64,000 nt of DNA from Thermoplasmata archaeon. Its GTDB lineage: Archaea; Thermoplasmatota; Thermoplasmata; Methanomassiliicoccales; Methanomethylophilaceae. How positions within the stretch are numbered: the stretch's first letter is position 1; each line of letters opens with the position of its first letter. The stretch lies in assembly GCA_015063135.1 (NCBI GenBank), contig SUTA01000007.1:35525-99524 (forward strand), read 5' to 3'. Below the pieces are notes generated by a model. That model made no database searches and was not told the DNA's origin. It saw only the letters and a list, made by a program, of their open reading frames with translations. This document shows, one piece after another, positions 46,201 through 54,605 of this stretch. Position numbers and translations under genes: made by a program.

Positions 46201-46817
46201 ACGAGAAGAAGGCCCGCTACGACAAGCTCATGGCCGAGGTCGCCGACCTCAACAGCACCATCAAGGGCCTCAACGACCTGATGGACGACCTCTCTGCCAA
46301 GAAGAAGGGCCTGTTCATGGCCGCCTATGACGCGGTCAACGCCAATTTCAAAGCGGTCTATGCCGAGCTCTCCATGGGAGGGGAGGCGTTCATGGGCCTG
46401 GAGAACGAGGACGATCCCTTCGAGGGCGGCCTCATGATAAACGCCAAGCCCAGGAACGGGAAGCTGCTGAGGCTGGAGGCGCTGTCGGGAGGGGAGAAGT
46501 CCCTGACCGCCCTGGCGTTCATATTCGCGATCCAGGAGTACCAGCCCTCGCCGTTCTACGTGTTCGACGAGGTCGACCAGAACCTGGACTCGGTCAACTC
46601 GGAGCTCGTCGCCAAGAGGATAGTCAAGAGCTCCGCCAAAGCACAGTTCATACAGGTGTCCCTGAGGAAGGTCACGCTGGCCATGGCCGATCACCTGATC
46701 GGCGTCACGAGGCCGCCCTCGGGCATCAGCAAGGTCATCATGCAGCCGGACCTTGCCGAGGTCTCCTCCTACGAGGAGCAGGCTGCCAAACAGTCATTGA
46801 AGGACGAGGCGAACTGA
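43227..46817 (+). CDS. smc: Chromosome segregation protein SMC
   Basis: 1196 residues. Walker A TGPNGSGKSN at residues 32-41, N-terminal MVQQGDVMRI, two coiled-coil arms (about 170-500 and 680-1020) around a hinge (MKGIHGTIQELATVDKGYE to SGAMSGGN), and the C-terminal signature LSGGEKSLTALAFIFAI plus Walker B FYVFDEVDQNLD. First gene of smc-scpA-scpB, forming the condensin complex. TGA G ATG junction with scpA. Not one CGA in 1196 codons despite dozens of Arg. Confidence 0.97.
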   Translation: MYLKQVELENFKSFGGKLTVPLMEGYTAITGPNGSGKSNITDAILFVLGPKSSKAVRAGKLTDLIFDGGKSKNKASYTKVSLVFDNTDRLMPWDDDEVRLTRYVKLSDNGQDYSSYFYVNDRKSTMSEFDTLLTKARISADGYNMVQQGDVMRIVQMGNSERRRILDSISGIASFDADIEKAKGERFEAETNLDRVTIITGELETELKRLERDRSDAQRYLEAKGALDIAKAQYSHRMLQMETAKLESINDQIGRISKRVEDDTQKRDAKRLEQKAKEEEIAAKEEEIAAKIGPEYKEIKQKIEDARVDLATKRSVVENAESDLEQQSEFRRNFEESLASNEGNIKQIQASRDDQRIRLEELEGMEKAAVAEERSISEQIASTGGEQQELQVRQEQVEKDVDACSEELREAQGRMSKAEASSEEAHSSFEALDTKAQNIDFEIKDAKWSLEQLKAEAGPSIEDYGQKVLALKGKERELEKQEQELDAAYRRIDQEYNALQAEKKVSQRVNRGAEAVEAILSLRNRGEMKGIHGTIQELATVDKGYETALAVAAGGKMQAVVVDDDQIAADCIGYLKREKLGRVTFLPLNKMMGGKPRAKAIMSLKDTDGYAIDLIDFDQRYYNAFWYVLGDTLVANNMDTARRIMGGIRIVTVAGELIDPSGAMSGGNISQQNLLKFGTASEDKLTELGEKLRKAMDALEGVRTELRRVRDDIRAADDEMRNASSSGMAQREQMAQLSGSIKELERSKKEVSEQIAAARAKVADADREFSDAKDAFTKLSARMTELTDERQRIKARIAEIAPAELQARIQSVRNELYNIREEKSGVVTEISGANVEIEGYRKQNESLQMQLDRVLEQIKEDEDAIEQGTAAMERAKIDLEALKQIEAEMESGIEDLRNQKDALKDQWYTLDSQLKELAKDIENSLASKSSFEAQAITQQAAIEARKAEVAAITIEVPEPIPSEEEIRRTIRAKETVIAEIGNVNLRAIEDYDEKKARYDKLMAEVADLNSTIKGLNDLMDDLSAKKKGLFMAAYDAVNANFKAVYAELSMGGEAFMGLENEDDPFEGGLMINAKPRNGKLLRLEALSGGEKSLTALAFIFAIQEYQPSPFYVFDEVDQNLDSVNSELVAKRIVKSSAKAQFIQVSLRKVTLAMADHLIGVTRPPSGISKVIMQPDLAEVSSYEEQAAKQSLKDEAN

Positions 46818-46818
46818 G

Positions 46819-47694
46819 ATGGATGGGAATGCAAGGATAGACGAGCTGGAGCAGCACCTGCTGTTCCACAGGGCCCTCGCGGACGATGCGGAGTCCTATG
46901 AGAAAATCGGGGGATACATGGACATCCTGGCCCAGGCAGGGTCCGGGGAGCGCCTGCAGGACCCTGTGGACGAGTCGATACGCTCTGTCTTCAGCCTGGT
47001 GCTGGAGAACGGCATCGACCCGTGGGAGATCGACTTGGCGGAGTTCGTCAGGATGTACGAGCGCAAGGTCGCCGCCGACAGCTTCGACATGATCGTGGCT
47101 GGGAAGCTCATGCTGATGGCATGGAAGATCCTCAGGCTGCAGAGCCAGAGCACCCGCGACAGGTCCGAGCCCCCCGCGGTCGATGAGCTGCCGGAGGACT
47201 TCGACGACTCGTTCTTCTACGACGATGACCAGCTGGTCGTCCCCGAGGTGCAGTTCAGGGAGGCGTACAGGAGGGAGCCTATCCGCCCCGTCACCATGTA
47301 CGAGCTCATCGATGCATTCGAGGAGGCTCGCGAGGAGATGGAGGTCGCCCGCGAGAGGGAGCGCATACGCGCCGAGCTCAGGGCGAGGCAGCCCAAGGCC
47401 AGGTTCGACAACAAGGCCCACGAGGAGGATGACGAGAGGGACGTGGAGGCCGTGTGGGAGAGGATCTCCCGCCTCGGCGCCGGACCAATCGCCCTGGAGG
47501 ACCTGTACGGCGAGACCCTGAAGGAGAACCTCACCGTGTTCGTGTCCGTGCTCCACCTGGTCAGGGACGGCCGCCTGGACATCTGGCAGGAGTTCCTCCC
47601 CGACGGGCAGGTGTTCGTGGAGATCAAGACCGACTCCATCACCGGCAGGGTCGAGGACGACGGCGGCCGCCGCACACCCGAAGCGGTGATCCGA
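46819..47694 (+). CDS. scpA: Segregation and condensation protein A (kleisin)
   Basis: 291 residues; bridges the SMC heads. PWEIDLAEFVRMYERKV and FDMIVAGKLMLMAWKILRL are typical kleisin N-terminal elements; the C-terminal winged-helix LTVFVSVLHLVRDGRLDIWQ binds the SMC head. It ends RRTPEAVI then CGA (47692-47694), and scpB starts 1 nt later. This ATC-CGA-G-ATG-G junction is identical to ATC-TGA-G-ATG-G between fpoL and fpoM except for the first stop base. Confidence 0.9.
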
Positions 47695-47695
47695 G

Positions 47696-48214
47696 ATGGA
47701 CGCCAGGGGCGCAGTCGAGGCCGCGCTGTTCTCGGCGGCCGAGAACCTCAAGCTGTCCCAGATAGCGGAGAAGACAGGTCTCCCGGAGTCGGAGGTCAGG
47801 ACCGCCCTCATGGACCTCCGCAGGGAGTACGACCAGCGCGAGGGCGCCATAATCATCGCCAAGATCGGCACCGAGTACAGGATGATGCTCCGCCCGGAGT
47901 ACACCGAGTGCGCCACCGGGTTCGCCAAGGCCGAGATGCCGCCTGGGGTCATGAGGACCCTGAGCACCATAGCATACAACCAGCCGGTCCTCCAGTCGGA
48001 GCTGTTCAAGACCCGCGGCCCCCGCACGTACGACGACGTGCACAGGCTGGTGGAGATGGGCTTCGTCGCCGCCAAGCGCAGCGGCCAGACCATGGAGCTG
48101 ACGACCACAAAGAAGTTCTCAGACTACTTCGGCATCGGCAGCACCAGGAAGGCCGATATCAAGGCGTGGATAGAGTCCCAGATGGGCGCCGCGGCGGAAG
48201 AGCCCCAGAGCCGA
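47696..48214 (+). CDS. scpB: Segregation and condensation protein B
   Basis: 172 residues; two winged-helix domains. VEAALFSAAENLKLSQIAEKTG, LRPEYTECATGFAKAEMPPG, LSTIAYNQPVLQSEL and KKFSDYFGIGS. Ends EEPQS then CGA (48212-48214); the promoter of the next gene begins 16 nt later. Confidence 0.9.
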
Positions 48215-48230
48215 GGGCGCATCTCTCGCA

Positions 48231-48240
48231 ACATATAATA
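48231..48240 (+). promoter_or_regulatory. TATA box for the phosphohexomutase gene
   Basis: ACATATAATA; predicted transcript start near 48263, giving an approximately 87-nt leader. The box lies just past the CGA end of scpB, inside what the standard code would call scpB coding sequence. Confidence 0.5.
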
Positions 48241-48288
48241 GGCTACAGGACCTAGCCGTGGCGATGATTCCAGCGAACGGACAGACGG

Positions 48289-48307
48289 CCTGCATCGCCG
48301 ATGCAGG
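48289..48307 (+). promoter_or_regulatory. Hairpin in the phosphohexomutase leader
   Basis: CCTGCATC/GATGCAGG, 8 bp around GCC, in the 5' leader about 43 nt before the GTG start. The SD AGGAGG follows nearer the start. Possible structured leader or small RNA; nothing more can be said. Confidence 0.35.
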
Positions 48308-48349
48308 GGCAGACTCCAACACATCATTCTCAGCAGGAGGCCTCTGACC

Positions 48350-49696
48350 GTGTCCGCATCGCTTGGCGACGGATGGCTCAGGGGACGCTTCGGCACCGAG
48401 GTCACCGTCGAGATGGGCCTCCAGATAGGCAGGATAGCCGGGAGGCGCTACGGCGGTCCTGTGGCCGTCGCCTGCGACACCAGGCCGTCGGGCGAGGCGC
48501 TCACCAGCGCCGTGAAGGCCGGCATCATGGCATCCGGCCAGGACGTCATCGACATGGGCAGGCTGCCCACGTCGGCGCTCCAATACTACATAATGACCCA
48601 CGACGAGGTCGCAGGCGGGATAATGATAACCGCCTCGCACTCGCCGATGGACTACAATGGATTCAAGTTCATAGCCGCCTCGGGCAGGGATGACCCCGCC
48701 CTTGAGGGGATGACCGCCGAATCCATCATGGCCGAGACCGTCCCGACCGCGCCCTGGGAGAAGATAGGGGAGACGAGGGGCGTCAACGGCGAGCTGGAGA
48801 GGTACGTGGACGCCGTCGCGGGATGCGTAGACTCCGAGGCCATAATATCCAAGCATCTCAAGATCTGCGTGGACTGCGCCCGCGGTAACTGCCAGAGCAC
48901 GGTCACTATGCTGCTGAACAGGCTGGGCGTGGAGTACATCACCATGGATGGCAACGCCAGCGCCGAGGTCACAAGGCGCGATTCCGAGCTCTCCCCCGAG
49001 AACATGAAGGCCCTCGGGAATCTCACGTCCCATACCAAGAGCAACCTCGGCGTCGCGTTCGACATGGACGCCGACCGCTGCATGTTCGTGACCGGGAAGG
49101 GGAAGTTCGTCAGGGGCGACAAGAGCTTCTGCATCCTCGCCCGTAGCGTCCTGGACAAGAAGAAGGGGAAGGTGGTCACGTCCGTGGCATCCCCGAGCTC
49201 CATCGCCAAGTTCGTCGAGGCCAACGGAGGTCTCATCAAGCTCTGCGCCGTGGGCGCACCGACCGTCGTCCGCAAGGTGTCCGATTATGGGGCGGTTTTC
49301 GGCGGCGAGGTCAATGGCGGAAGCGTATTCCCCGATTTCCAGCCCTGCAGAGATGCAATACTGGCACTTGCCCGCATGCTCGAAGCCGTGGCGATCTATG
49401 GCCCTCTGGAGAAGCAGGCGGCGCAGATCCCCGATACCAATTACGTCATGGTAAACGTCTCGTGTCCCGACGAGAGGCGCCCGGAGGTAACCGCCAAGGT
49501 CAGGGATATCCTGTCCACGATGAACCCCGACGTCACAGATGGCTTCAAGGTGACCGAGGAGGACGGATGGTTCCTCATCAGGCTGTCCGATACCTGCCAC
49601 GTGATAAGGGTCTATGCCGAGTACGACGATGCCGAAAAGGCGGAGGCGAAGGCCAACGAGTACGCCGGCATCCTGAAGGATATGATCGGCGCCTGA
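48350..49696 (+). CDS. Phosphomannomutase/phosphoglucosamine mutase family
   Basis: 448 residues. Phosphoserine loop ITASHSPMDYNGFK, metal site AFDMDADRC and sugar loop FGGEVNGGSVFPDF; C-terminal phosphate-binding region WFLIRLSDT. GTG start with SD AGGAGG 9 nt upstream. Substrate (mannose, glucose or glucosamine phosphate) cannot be told. TGA stop; overlaps the convergent agmatinase by 11 nt. Confidence 0.88.
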   Translation: MSASLGDGWLRGRFGTEVTVEMGLQIGRIAGRRYGGPVAVACDTRPSGEALTSAVKAGIMASGQDVIDMGRLPTSALQYYIMTHDEVAGGIMITASHSPMDYNGFKFIAASGRDDPALEGMTAESIMAETVPTAPWEKIGETRGVNGELERYVDAVAGCVDSEAIISKHLKICVDCARGNCQSTVTMLLNRLGVEYITMDGNASAEVTRRDSELSPENMKALGNLTSHTKSNLGVAFDMDADRCMFVTGKGKFVRGDKSFCILARSVLDKKKGKVVTSVASPSSIAKFVEANGGLIKLCAVGAPTVVRKVSDYGAVFGGEVNGGSVFPDFQPCRDAILALARMLEAVAIYGPLEKQAAQIPDTNYVMVNVSCPDERRPEVTAKVRDILSTMNPDVTDGFKVTEEDGWFLIRLSDTCHVIRVYAEYDDAEKAEAKANEYAGILKDMIGA

Positions 49697-50549
49697 GGTT
49701 CTTGCCCACCACGGCGATAACTTCGTTGATGTAACGCGCGGCGAGGATGGAGGTTATCCCGGAGGGGTCCGCCGGAGGGCAGACCTCGCACACGTCGAAT
49801 CCGGCCAGCCTGTCGCCGACCGCGTTGATGACCTTCTTGACATCCATGGGCATCAGGCCGAACGGCTCCGGAGTGCCGGTGCCGGGCGCGAAGGCGGGGT
49901 CGATCCCGTCGATATCCAGGGTAAGGTAGATGCGCTCGTTCTTGACCGATTCCAGGGCCTTCTGTATGGCCTTGTCGATGCCGATGTCCATGACCTCGTA
50001 GGAACTGATGAAGCTGACCGGGTCGTCCCTGTCCAGCTCCTCCTCGCCTATGGCCCTGGCGCCGATGACGAAGACGTTCTCCAGTCCCAGGTGGTCGGCA
50101 GCCCTGCGGCAGATGCACGCATGGCTGTTGGGGGTCCCTAGGTACTCGTCCCTGGAGTCCAGATGCGCGTCAATTGAGATCAGCGCGATGTCGTCCTTGC
50201 CGAAGTTGCGGACCACCGGGATGTTCGCGGAGTGCTCCCCGCCGATGACGATCGGGAACTTGCCGTCCCTGATCCCGGGCCCCACGGCGAAGTCCACCTC
50301 GGCGATCATGTCCTCGGGGAGGACGAAGTCGTCGCAGTTGCCGTAGTCGTAGACTGCCGGCAGGTCCTGGTGGATGCCGTGCTCGAAATGTATCTCTTCA
50401 AAATTATAGGAGGCGCGCCTTATGGTCCAGGGCGCCTCCCTGGCGCCTGCTTTGAAGCAGGCTGTGTGGTCGTACGGGACCCCGTATATCACCACGTCGG
50501 CCTCGTCGTACTCGGCCTCCGCGCCGGCATACCCGATCCCGTACGCCAC
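49686..50549 (-). CDS. speB: Agmatinase/ureohydrolase family protein
   Basis: 287 residues. Mn-binding motifs GGEHSANIP, SIDAHLDSRDEY and TLDIDGIDPAFAPGTGTPEP. It releases urea from agmatine to make putrescine, or a related reaction. GTG start at 50549, 9 nt after aIF5A. Ends AVVGKNLRR then CGA (49686-49688). Pairing with aIF5A fits, since that factor carries a polyamine-derived modification. Confidence 0.87.
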
Positions 50550-50558
50550 TTTACGACC

Positions 50559-50936
50559 TCACATGAACTTGTATCTGCCCATGGCGACGAGGTAGAGGAC
50601 TTCGGCTCCCTCCTCGATCTTCTGCTCGGCGTCGTCGTTTATGGGGATGTAGACCTCCTCGAAGGTCTCGGAGTCCATGACATGGGCCTCCGTTCCGTTG
50701 ATGTCCAGGATCTGTCCCTTCCTCTTGTCGATCATGGGGACCTGCACCTTGGTGCTGACAGGCCCGACGATGGACTTCTTGGCTCCGGTGAAGATGCTGA
50801 CCGCGTCGATGTTGGCTTTGGCGGATCCGTGCTTACCGGGCTTGGAGGTGGTGATCTTGACGATCTTGCAGGGCTCCTCGTCGACGTTGACGTACCTGCC
50901 CTCTTTCAGTTCCCTAATCTCTTTCATCTCCCACAT
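50559..50936 (-). CDS. Translation initiation factor aIF5A
   Basis: 125 residues; KOW/SH3 plus OB fold. The modified Lys lies in TSKPGKHGSAKAN, and the sequence begins MWEMKEIRELKEGRYVNVD. ATG at 50936 chosen; a GTG six... upstream alternative (three residues more) exists. TGA stop. Upstream of agmatinase in one transcript. Confidence 0.93.
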   Translation of the reverse strand: MWEMKEIRELKEGRYVNVDEEPCKIVKITTSKPGKHGSAKANIDAVSIFTGAKKSIVGPVSTKVQVPMIDKRKGQILDINGTEAHVMDSETFEEVYIPINDDAEQKIEEGAEVLYLVAMGRYKFM

Positions 50937-50969
50937 TGGACTCACTCTCTTCTGATTTGATTTCCGGGC

Positions 50970-51038
50970 TTATGGCCGGTAGTTCACTCCCCTGTTGGGA
51001 GTGTAGACATACAGGCCGCTCGCTACTACGGGCCTCAT
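50970..51038 (-). CDS. Candidate 22-residue leader peptide upstream of aIF5A
   Basis: MRPVVASGLYVYTPNRGVNYRP ends at TAA. Its ATG is about 5 nt after the transcript start predicted by the TATA box at 51064-51076, so it would be leaderless. Codons are those favoured locally. A 7-bp CACTCCC/GGGAGTG hairpin lies within it. It could be a real micropeptide, a leader peptide or chance; I have no homologue in mind. Confidence 0.3.
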   Translation of the reverse strand: MRPVVASGLYVYTPNRGVNYRP

Positions 51039-51063
51039 GATATCTGGCTCCCGCATCAGCCTA

Positions 51064-51076
51064 CCTTAATATAAGG
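51064..51076 (-). promoter_or_regulatory. Promoter of the aIF5A-agmatinase unit
   Basis: CCTTATATTAAGG on the minus strand; transcript start predicted near 51043. The rest of the 51077-51153 spacer, downstream of Nop5, shows no gene. Confidence 0.45.
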
Positions 51077-51153
51077 ATTTAGGGGGTGATTAAGACGCGC
51101 GTAGCTCCCCCCACAGAACCGAGGAGGCGCAAGCGGCTTTCGAGGGCCACCCT

Positions 51154-52245
51154 TCGGTGCCTGGGGCCCTTGCCCTTCCTGTTCCTCTTCTTCCCCTTAT
51201 CCTGGCTCTTGGGCTTCTTCGGGGGATCGGGATACCTCTTCTTGATGTCGGCCAGGCGGGCCTTGAACTGCCTGTTGAGCTCGTCGCCCATGAATTCTCC
51301 GCCGCAGGCGTCGATCTTCGCCGCGATGAGCACCTTCCCGGCCAGCGCCCTGGCGATCTTGCCGCTCTGCCAGTAGGGCGCCCTGTGGACGTCCGGGTGC
51401 TGGTAGAGCACGCCGTGCTTCGGCCCCTTCTTGCCGGTCCTCATGCTCCTGAACATGGCCTTCTCGGCCCCCAGGAGCTGGACGGTGGACGACGGGAGGG
51501 AGGCGAGCCTCTCCAGCCCCCCGGCGAGGGATATGAGCCTGGCGGCCAGGGGGCCGCCCAGCATGGCGCACATGTTGGGGCACGACGCCTCGACTATGGA
51601 TTGTATGTACTCCTCGGTGCGCTTCTTGTCGTCGTAGAGGCGGACGAGGGTGTCGGCCAGGTCCATGACCGCGCGCATGTCGTCGGGGTCGAAGTCCGCC
51701 CCGATGGAGACGATGTCGGCTCCGAGCTCCTCCATGACCGCCTCCCTCTCGCCGTACCTGGCGACAAGGTCGGCGTACCTCTCGTCCCTGGCCATGTCGG
51801 CCAGCTCGGGGAAGTGCATGCCGTACCACTCGTGGAGCCTCTCGCTGTACAGGTTGATCGTGGATATCTCGTCGTCGAGGTTGCGTATCGCCTGCACCAG
51901 GTTCCTGTCCCTGGCTATGGGCTCGGAGGTGCGCAGCTTGGCGAGGCCGATCATGGCCTCGTGCATGAACGCATCGGTGTAGCCGTAGTCCTCGGCCTTG
52001 ATGTGCGAGGAGTCGAACACCTCGGGCTTCCCGAGGGGCGACTGCCTCCTCTCGCCCACGGAGAGCTTGCCCTTGGCCCTCTCGGCCAGCACCCTCTCCT
52101 CATCTAGCACGCCGCCCTTCTGCATCATGGCCAGCTTCCCGGCGAGCTTGGCGGGGTCCTTCGGGAGCAGTATGGAATCGATTATCCTGCCGCTCTTCTC
52201 GTCGCAGAGGAAGACCCCGAACCATTTCGTGACAAGTACCGCCAT
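51154..52245 (-). CDS. nop5: Nop5 (C/D-box sRNP core protein)
   Basis: 363 residues; joins L7Ae and fibrillarin in 2'-O-methylation particles. The Nop domain contains CPNMCAMLGGPLAARLI, AEKAMFRSMRTGKKGPKHGVLYQHP and APYWQSGKIARALAGKVLIAAKID. The Lys-rich tail ends KGKGPRH then CGA (51154-51156). No fibrillarin gene is adjacent, which is unusual for archaea. Its ATG is 4 nt after the aldolase CGA. Confidence 0.92.
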
Positions 52246-52249
52246 GGTA

Positions 52250-52855
52250 TCGGATCTCCAGTATCCTCTTTATCTCTGCCTTGGGGAGGTCCTTGGCGTC
52301 CCCGGCCAGCAGCTGGAGCTTGGCTTGGAATTCCAGCTCCTCCATCCTGTTGTACGCCTCCTCCAGGGTCCTGCCCTGGGTGAGCGCGCCGTGCTTGGCC
52401 ATCAGCATGGCCTTGGATCCGTGGCAGGCGGCCACGGCGTCGACGAGGGCCTGCGACCCAGGGGTGCAGTACTTGACTGTGGGGACCTTGCCTAGGAGGA
52501 GGACCCCCTCGGGCGTCAGGTTGCTCCTGATGTCCTCGCCCTTCACTGCGAGCGCCGTGCAGTAGAGCGGGTGGCAGTGGACCACCGCCCCGGTCTCGGG
52601 CTCGAGGTTGTACAGCGCCAGGTGGAACTTGTGCTCGATGGAGGGCTTCCCGTCTGAGAGGACCTTGCCGTCCGTGCCCAGGAGGACCATGTCCTCCGGC
52701 TCCAGCAGGCCCTTGTTCCTGCCGGAAGGCGTGATGAGGACCTCTCCATCGTTGATCTTGACGCTCATGTTCCCGCCGGCGGACACCGTCAGCTGGCGGT
52801 CGTATAGCATGCGGCAGACGGCGGTCAGGCGCTCCCTGGCGTACCTCTCGATCAC
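52250..52855 (-). CDS. Class II aldolase (MtnB/fuculose-aldolase family)
   Basis: 201 residues; zinc aldolase. SAGGNMSVK, LITPSGRNKGLLEPEDM, VVHCHPLYCTALA with the HxH zinc ligands and LMAKHGALTQG. GTG start overlaps the mtnA stop (GTGA). Next to MtnA it is probably the aldolase of the DHAP shunt that salvages 5'-deoxy or 5-methylthio pentose phosphates (inference). Ends IKRILEI then CGA (52250-52252), followed by TACC and the Nop5 ATG. Confidence 0.85.
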
Positions 52856-53850
52856 CCGATCACCTTGGATATCTCGGAGGGCTTCAGGATGCCCTTCTCC
52901 GTGATGAATCCGGCAACCAGCTCGGCGGGGGTGACGTCGAAGGCGGGGTTCTTGGCTGGGGACCCCACGGGGGCGATCCTGATGTCCTTGACCATGGTGA
53001 CCTCGGTCTCGGACCTCTCCTCGATGACGATGTCCGCGCCGGTCTTTGTGTTGAAATCGAATGTGGAAATGGGGGCCGCCACGTAGAACGGGATGCCGAA
53101 GTGCTTCGCGACGATGGCCTTGTCGAAGGTCCCGATCTTGTTCGCGAAGTCCCCGTTGGCGGCGATCCTGTCGGCGCCGGTGATGATCAGGTCCACGCCC
53201 TTGCTCATGTAGTACGCCGAGGCGCCGTCGGGGATGATGGCGTGGTCGATGCCCTCCTGGTTGAGCTCCCATGCCGTGAGCTGCATGCCCTGGAGCCTGG
53301 GGCGGGTCTCGGAAGCGTACACGAAGAACCTCTTGCCGTTGGCCCATGCCTGTCTCATGGGGGCCAGGGCCGTCCCGACGTCCACGGTCGCCAGCGCACC
53401 GGCGTTGCAGTGGGTCATGAGCTTCATGCCGTCCTTGATCAGCTCGCCACCGTATTTCCCGATGGCCTTGCACTTGTCCACCATGGACTGGGCGTACGCG
53501 TCGGCGGCCTCAACGGGGTCCATGCCCTTGGCGAGGTCCGCGAGCATGGTGTCGACGGCGTAGAAGAGGTCGTTGGCGGTGGGCCTGGCGGCCTTGATGG
53601 CCCTGGCTGCCTCCTGGATGTCCTTGCCGTTAAGGGCGGCCATGCACATGCCGTAGGCGGCCGTGGCGCCGATGGACGGCGCCCCGCGGGTGGTCATGTT
53701 GCGGATGGCCTCGGCGATCTCGAGGTGGTCATCGAAATCCTTGATCACGATGCGGGCGGGCAGCTCCCTCTGGTCTATCATGCGGACCTTCCCGTTCTCG
53801 AACCAAACCGCTCTGATGTCGCACTCTTTCCCGTCTATCTCGGCCTTCAT
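52852..53850 (-). CDS. mtnA: 5-methylthioribose-1-phosphate isomerase (MtnA family)
   Basis: 332 residues. NMTTRGAPSIGATAAYG, catalytic Cys in LMTHCNAGALATVD, Asp in IITGADRIAANGD, and SPAKNPAFDVTPAELV at the end. Isomerises aldose-1-phosphate to ketose-1-phosphate in salvage of methylthioadenosine or 5'-deoxyadenosine, a frequent by-product of radical SAM enzymes. TATA-like GTTATTAAG near 53886. TGA stop. Confidence 0.92.
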   Translation of the reverse strand: MKAEIDGKECDIRAVWFENGKVRMIDQRELPARIVIKDFDDHLEIAEAIRNMTTRGAPSIGATAAYGMCMAALNGKDIQEAARAIKAARPTANDLFYAVDTMLADLAKGMDPVEAADAYAQSMVDKCKAIGKYGGELIKDGMKLMTHCNAGALATVDVGTALAPMRQAWANGKRFFVYASETRPRLQGMQLTAWELNQEGIDHAIIPDGASAYYMSKGVDLIITGADRIAANGDFANKIGTFDKAIVAKHFGIPFYVAAPISTFDFNTKTGADIVIEERSETEVTMVKDIRIAPVGSPAKNPAFDVTPAELVAGFITEKGILKPSEISKVIG

Positions 53851-53972
53851 TTGAGCTCACTGAGCATCCGTATGCAGGTGCGTTATTAAGGATGCGCGCC
53901 CGCGCAAGACAGTGGCAGGGTGAAGAGGGAAGGCTCACGCATGAAGGGCCGCTGGACGGTCACCGGGCGAAA

Positions 53973-54605
53973 TCGCCTGGCGGGCTCGAACGTCAGGAGG
54001 GCCCCGTTGCCGAGGACCTCGCAGTCCTTCAGCACAAGCTTCGCCCCTCCATCGACGACCCATCCGTCACCGTCGCAGGGGGTCGGGGCATCGGCGCCGC
54101 CGATGATCAGGCCGCCCACGAAGACGGTGTAGCGGTCCACGAGGCCCGCTTTGAAAAACTTGGATATGGTGACGCCGCCGCCCTCGACGATGACGTTCTC
54201 GATGCCGATCTCCTCGGCGAGGTACTCCATGACCGCGGGGAGGTCGATCTCGTCCTTGCCCATGCGGACGGTCTCCTCGCAGTCCCACTCCCTGTCGCAG
54301 CCCTCCAGCGTAACCATGACGGTTGGTGCGCGCTCGTCCAGTACCTGCGCCTCGTCTGGGGTCCTGCCGTGGGGGTCGAGGACGATCCTGATGGGGTTCG
54401 TGTCGTAATCGCCGTCCTTGAAGGTGAGGTGCGGGTCGTCGGCGATTATCGTGCCGACCCCCACGAGAATCGCATCGTACTTCCTCCTGAGCGCCTTGAC
54501 GCGGGTCTTGTCCTCGTCAGAGGATATCCTGACCTGCGTCCTGTCCGCGCCGGCGATCTTCCCGTCGGCGGACATGGCGCAGTTAACGTGGATGAACGGC
54601 CTCAT
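53973..54605 (-). CDS. arfC: 2,5-diamino-6-(ribosylamino)-4(3H)-pyrimidinone 5'-phosphate reductase
   Basis: 210 residues; RibD C-terminal-type reductase for riboflavin and F420 precursors. HVNCAMSADGKIAG at the start, YDAILVGVGTIIADDP, and VIVEGGGVTISKFFKAGLVD. Ends LLTFEPAR then CGA (53973-53975); about 15 more codons would follow under the standard code. ATG at 54605, overlapping the rtcA end by 23 nt. Confidence 0.85.

Noticed and set aside
46819..48255. A 478-codon frame starting at scpA
   Set aside because: After the CGA at 47692 the translation is an out-of-frame copy of scpB; kleisin homology ends before it.
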